From positions 1-21,424 of the forward strand of contig JAWVZU010000029.1 in assembly GCA_033722075.1 (NCBI GenBank): a stretch of 21,424 bases of DNA, given 5' to 3'. The notes under the pieces are model-generated. The model was not told the DNA's origin, made no database searches, and saw nothing but the letters and a program-made list of their open reading frames with translations. The stretch comes from JAWVZU01 sp033722075 (lineage in GTDB: Bacteria > Pseudomonadota > Gammaproteobacteria > Xanthomonadales > SZUA-38). Below, one piece after another: positions 20,016 through 21,424 of the stretch. Numbering within the stretch: the first letter of the stretch is position 1; the number at the start of each line of letters is the position of its first letter. A program made the position numbers and the translations under genes.

Positions 20016-20847
20016 ACTGGTCGAAGTCGAAAGAGCAGCGGAACTCGTTGAAGGCGGCACTGCGACGCTGCTGGATTGTCGCTTCGACCTCGGCGACACG
20101 GAGGCCGGCCAGGCGGCCTATCGAAAGGGACACATTCCCGGCGCCCGGTACGCACACCTCGACCGGGACCTATCGGATCTCACGCGGCGAGGCGAGGGTC
20201 GCCACCCCTTGCCCACCGCAGAACAGTTCTTCGGAACGCTCGGCACCTGGGGTATTACCCATGATCGTCCGGTTATCGTCTATGACGACGGCGTTGGCGC
20301 CATAGCGGCCCGCGCCTGGTGGTTGCTGCGCAACGCGGGCCACCCCGACGTGCGCCTGCTCGATGGCGGTCTCGGTGCCTGGCAGCGCGCCAACCTGCCT
20401 CTGGCGACCGGCACCGGGGACGGGCCGCGCAGTGAGGACACCTGGCGCTGGGATGGAATGCCGACGATCGACTCTCCCGCGCTGGAGGACGCACTGCGAG
20501 CGTCCTCGATTCTGCTCGTCGATGCCCGAGCCGGGGAACGGTTCACCGGCCAGGTGGAGCCGCTGGACCGGCAGGCCGGTCACGTCCCGGGCGCACAGAA
20601 CCGGCCGCTACAGGAAAACTGCACCGCCGGAGGCCTGTTCAAGAGCGTTGAACTGCTGCGCGCCGAATGGGGCGAGGTGATTGCAGAGCGGTCGCCTCGG
20701 GACATCGTTCACATGTGCGGATCGGGTGTGACCGCTTGTCACAATCTCCTCGCCATGACCCATGCGGGGTGGCCCGGCTCCATCCTCTACGCACCGTCCT
20801 GGAGCGGTTGGATCGAAGATTCGCAGAGACCCACGGCCACGGGATAA
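20008..20847 (+). CDS. sseA: Sulfurtransferase, two rhodanese domains (3-mercaptopyruvate type)
   Basis: A 279-residue two-domain rhodanese. The N-terminal domain (about 1-135) is the non-catalytic copy ('LLDCRFDLGD', 'GHIPGARYAHLDRDLS', 'VIVYDDGVGAIAARAWWLL', 'VRLLDGGLGAW'). The C-terminal domain (about 155-279) has the active-site loop C237-GSGVTAC. CGSGVTA is the loop type of 3-mercaptopyruvate sulfurtransferases, whereas thiosulfate sulfurtransferases usually have CRKGVTA. 'PSWSGWIEDSQRPTATG' is the usual C-terminus. It would move sulfur from 3-mercaptopyruvate to cyanide or thiol acceptors; the physiological acceptor is unknown. The start ATG lies within the last codons of the Nudix gene (8 bp overlap), so translation is probably coupled. 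Confidence 0.93.
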   Translation: MGELVEVERAAELVEGGTATLLDCRFDLGDTEAGQAAYRKGHIPGARYAHLDRDLSDLTRRGEGRHPLPTAEQFFGTLGTWGITHDRPVIVYDDGVGAIAARAWWLLRNAGHPDVRLLDGGLGAWQRANLPLATGTGDGPRSEDTWRWDGMPTIDSPALEDALRASSILLVDARAGERFTGQVEPLDRQAGHVPGAQNRPLQENCTAGGLFKSVELLRAEWGEVIAERSPRDIVHMCGSGVTACHNLLAMTHAGWPGSILYAPSWSGWIEDSQRPTATG

Positions 20848-20913
20848 ACTGTTGGCGTGGTCTCGCGAATTTTGCTATTTAACGCTCTGCCGCCTCGGGG
20901 ATAGATTCCTGGA

Positions 20914-21393
20914 ATGTTGAACGAACGCGTCAAGGCACAGGCTGGTCAGTCGATCGAGGCTCGATTTCAGCTGCGCGACGAGACCCTGAAGAAAGCCCTG
21001 GAAGATATTGCCGTGCGTGTTCGACGTGACGGGACGGGTGAGGAGCGGAATCGTCTCGGCGTTCAGCTGCGGCTGATCTGTGAGCGGGACATGTTCGATC
21101 GGGCGAATCTGGTCTGGGAAGCAATCTACAAGGCACATCAGGATCTCGATGGCACCCGGCGTCCGCACATCAAGTCGGCCATGCTAAGGGAAATAGACGC
21201 CCACATGCGTGTCGCCGCGCTCGCCCTTGCAGCTCAGCTCAAGGAATACAGTGCGGAGTTCAAGCCGGCCTTCCGCGGCAACAGTGCGATCAACGCCGAG
21301 TGGGTTGCGCGCCTGCGCCAGCGAGCGGCGGATCAGCAACGGCAGAAGGTCGAAAACTACGTCGCGCAGCTCAAGCGCGGCCTGCTCCGCTAG
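20914..21393 (+). CDS. Unrecognised 159-residue protein
   Basis: I do not recognise this protein. It is predicted to be almost wholly helical and highly charged, with no signal peptide, membrane segment or cysteine cluster (one Cys, in LRLICERDMFD). The N-terminal part (ARFQLRDETLKKALEDIAVRV) and the C-terminal part (WVARLRQRAADQQRQKVENYVAQLKRGLLR) could form amphipathic helices or short coiled coils. GC-rich third positions match the neighbours, which supports a real gene. It starts 66 bp after the sulfurtransferase; the start codon has only a GGA two to four bases before it, too close for a normal ribosome-binding site, so the start is uncertain. A TTGGCG/TATTTA pair in the gap (18 bp spacer) is a weak promoter candidate. 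Confidence 0.65.
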   Translation: MLNERVKAQAGQSIEARFQLRDETLKKALEDIAVRVRRDGTGEERNRLGVQLRLICERDMFDRANLVWEAIYKAHQDLDGTRRPHIKSAMLREIDAHMRVAALALAAQLKEYSAEFKPAFRGNSAINAEWVARLRQRAADQQRQKVENYVAQLKRGLLR

Positions 21394-21424
21394 CTGGTCG
21401 CTTTTCCTTCCGCCAGCTTCAACC
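21390..21424 (-). CDS. Possible C-terminal end of a convergent gene
   Basis: Reading leftward from the window edge, one frame gives L-K-L-A-E-G-K-A-T-S followed by a TAG that shares the CTAG at 21390-21393 with the stop of the rightward gene. The codons have the GC-rich third positions typical of this genome, as expected of a real gene end. Eleven codons cannot establish identity. The alternative is that this stretch is untranslated: AGCTGG and CCAGCT here could pair as a 6 bp stem, which might be part of a terminator. Confidence 0.3.
   Translation of the reverse strand, partial: LKLAEGKATS

Noticed and set aside
1..21424. Insertion sequences, phage genes, CRISPR arrays, tRNA or rRNA genes
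   Set aside because: No transposase or integrase motifs, regularly spaced direct repeats, or tRNA-like cloverleaf sequences were noticed on either strand.

Overview
The window is a GC-rich, densely packed stretch of chromosome from a gammaproteobacterium. The lineage is inferred from the gene order mutL-miaA-hfq-hflX-hflK-hflC-yjeT(DUF2065)-purA, a hallmark block of that class, and from close motif matches to gammaproteobacterial MutL, HflX, Hfq, PspA and PspC. I see no insertion sequence, phage gene, CRISPR array, rRNA or tRNA. The window reads as core genome carrying one accessory DNA-repair module. Both ends cut into neighbouring genes.

Left part (1-4818): a leftward stress and repair operon runs ku, a MerR-type helix-turn-helix/TPR fusion protein, a LEA14/WHy-type lipoprotein, then hslO (Hsp33, only its first 45 codons in the window). 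These genes are 6-12 bp apart or overlap. Diverging from ku across 55 bp is ligD, with domain order phosphoesterase-ligase-polymerase. Ku and LigD form a complete bacterial NHEJ system. The HTH-TPR protein directly behind ku has no assigned role that I know of.

Centre (4802-13058): the long leftward block runs mutL, miaA, hfq, hflX, hflK, hflC, yjeT, purA and a 61-residue unknown protein whose 3' end overlaps the end of ligD. ATGA overlaps link mutL to miaA and hflC to yjeT. MutL keeps a near-complete endonuclease motif set. Upstream of mutL, also leftward, are a membrane-bound GGDEF/EAL protein (intact EAL, altered GGDEF) and a sirtuin whose GTG start overlaps the GGDEF/EAL stop codon. The sirtuin has the SIRT5/CobB-type Tyr/Arg pair but has lost three of the four usual zinc cysteines.

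Right part (16071-21424): an enoyl-CoA hydratase gene converges on a leftward pspA-pspB-pspC operon. pspA is preceded by a good sigma-54 (-24/-12) promoter and an IHF-like site, although no pspF lies beside it. Rightward from the same intergenic region run an exported FKBP-type prolyl isomerase, a tiny DUF1289 protein that apparently starts at CTG inside the preceding stop codon, a CoA pyrophosphatase of the Nudix family, a 3-mercaptopyruvate-type sulfurtransferase and an unrecognised 159-residue protein.

Most functions are housekeeping: repair, tRNA modification, RNA chaperoning, protease control, adenylate synthesis and envelope stress. The parts most worth following up are the ku-linked HTH-TPR gene, the sirtuin/EAL pair, the sigma-54 psp promoter and the CTG start.
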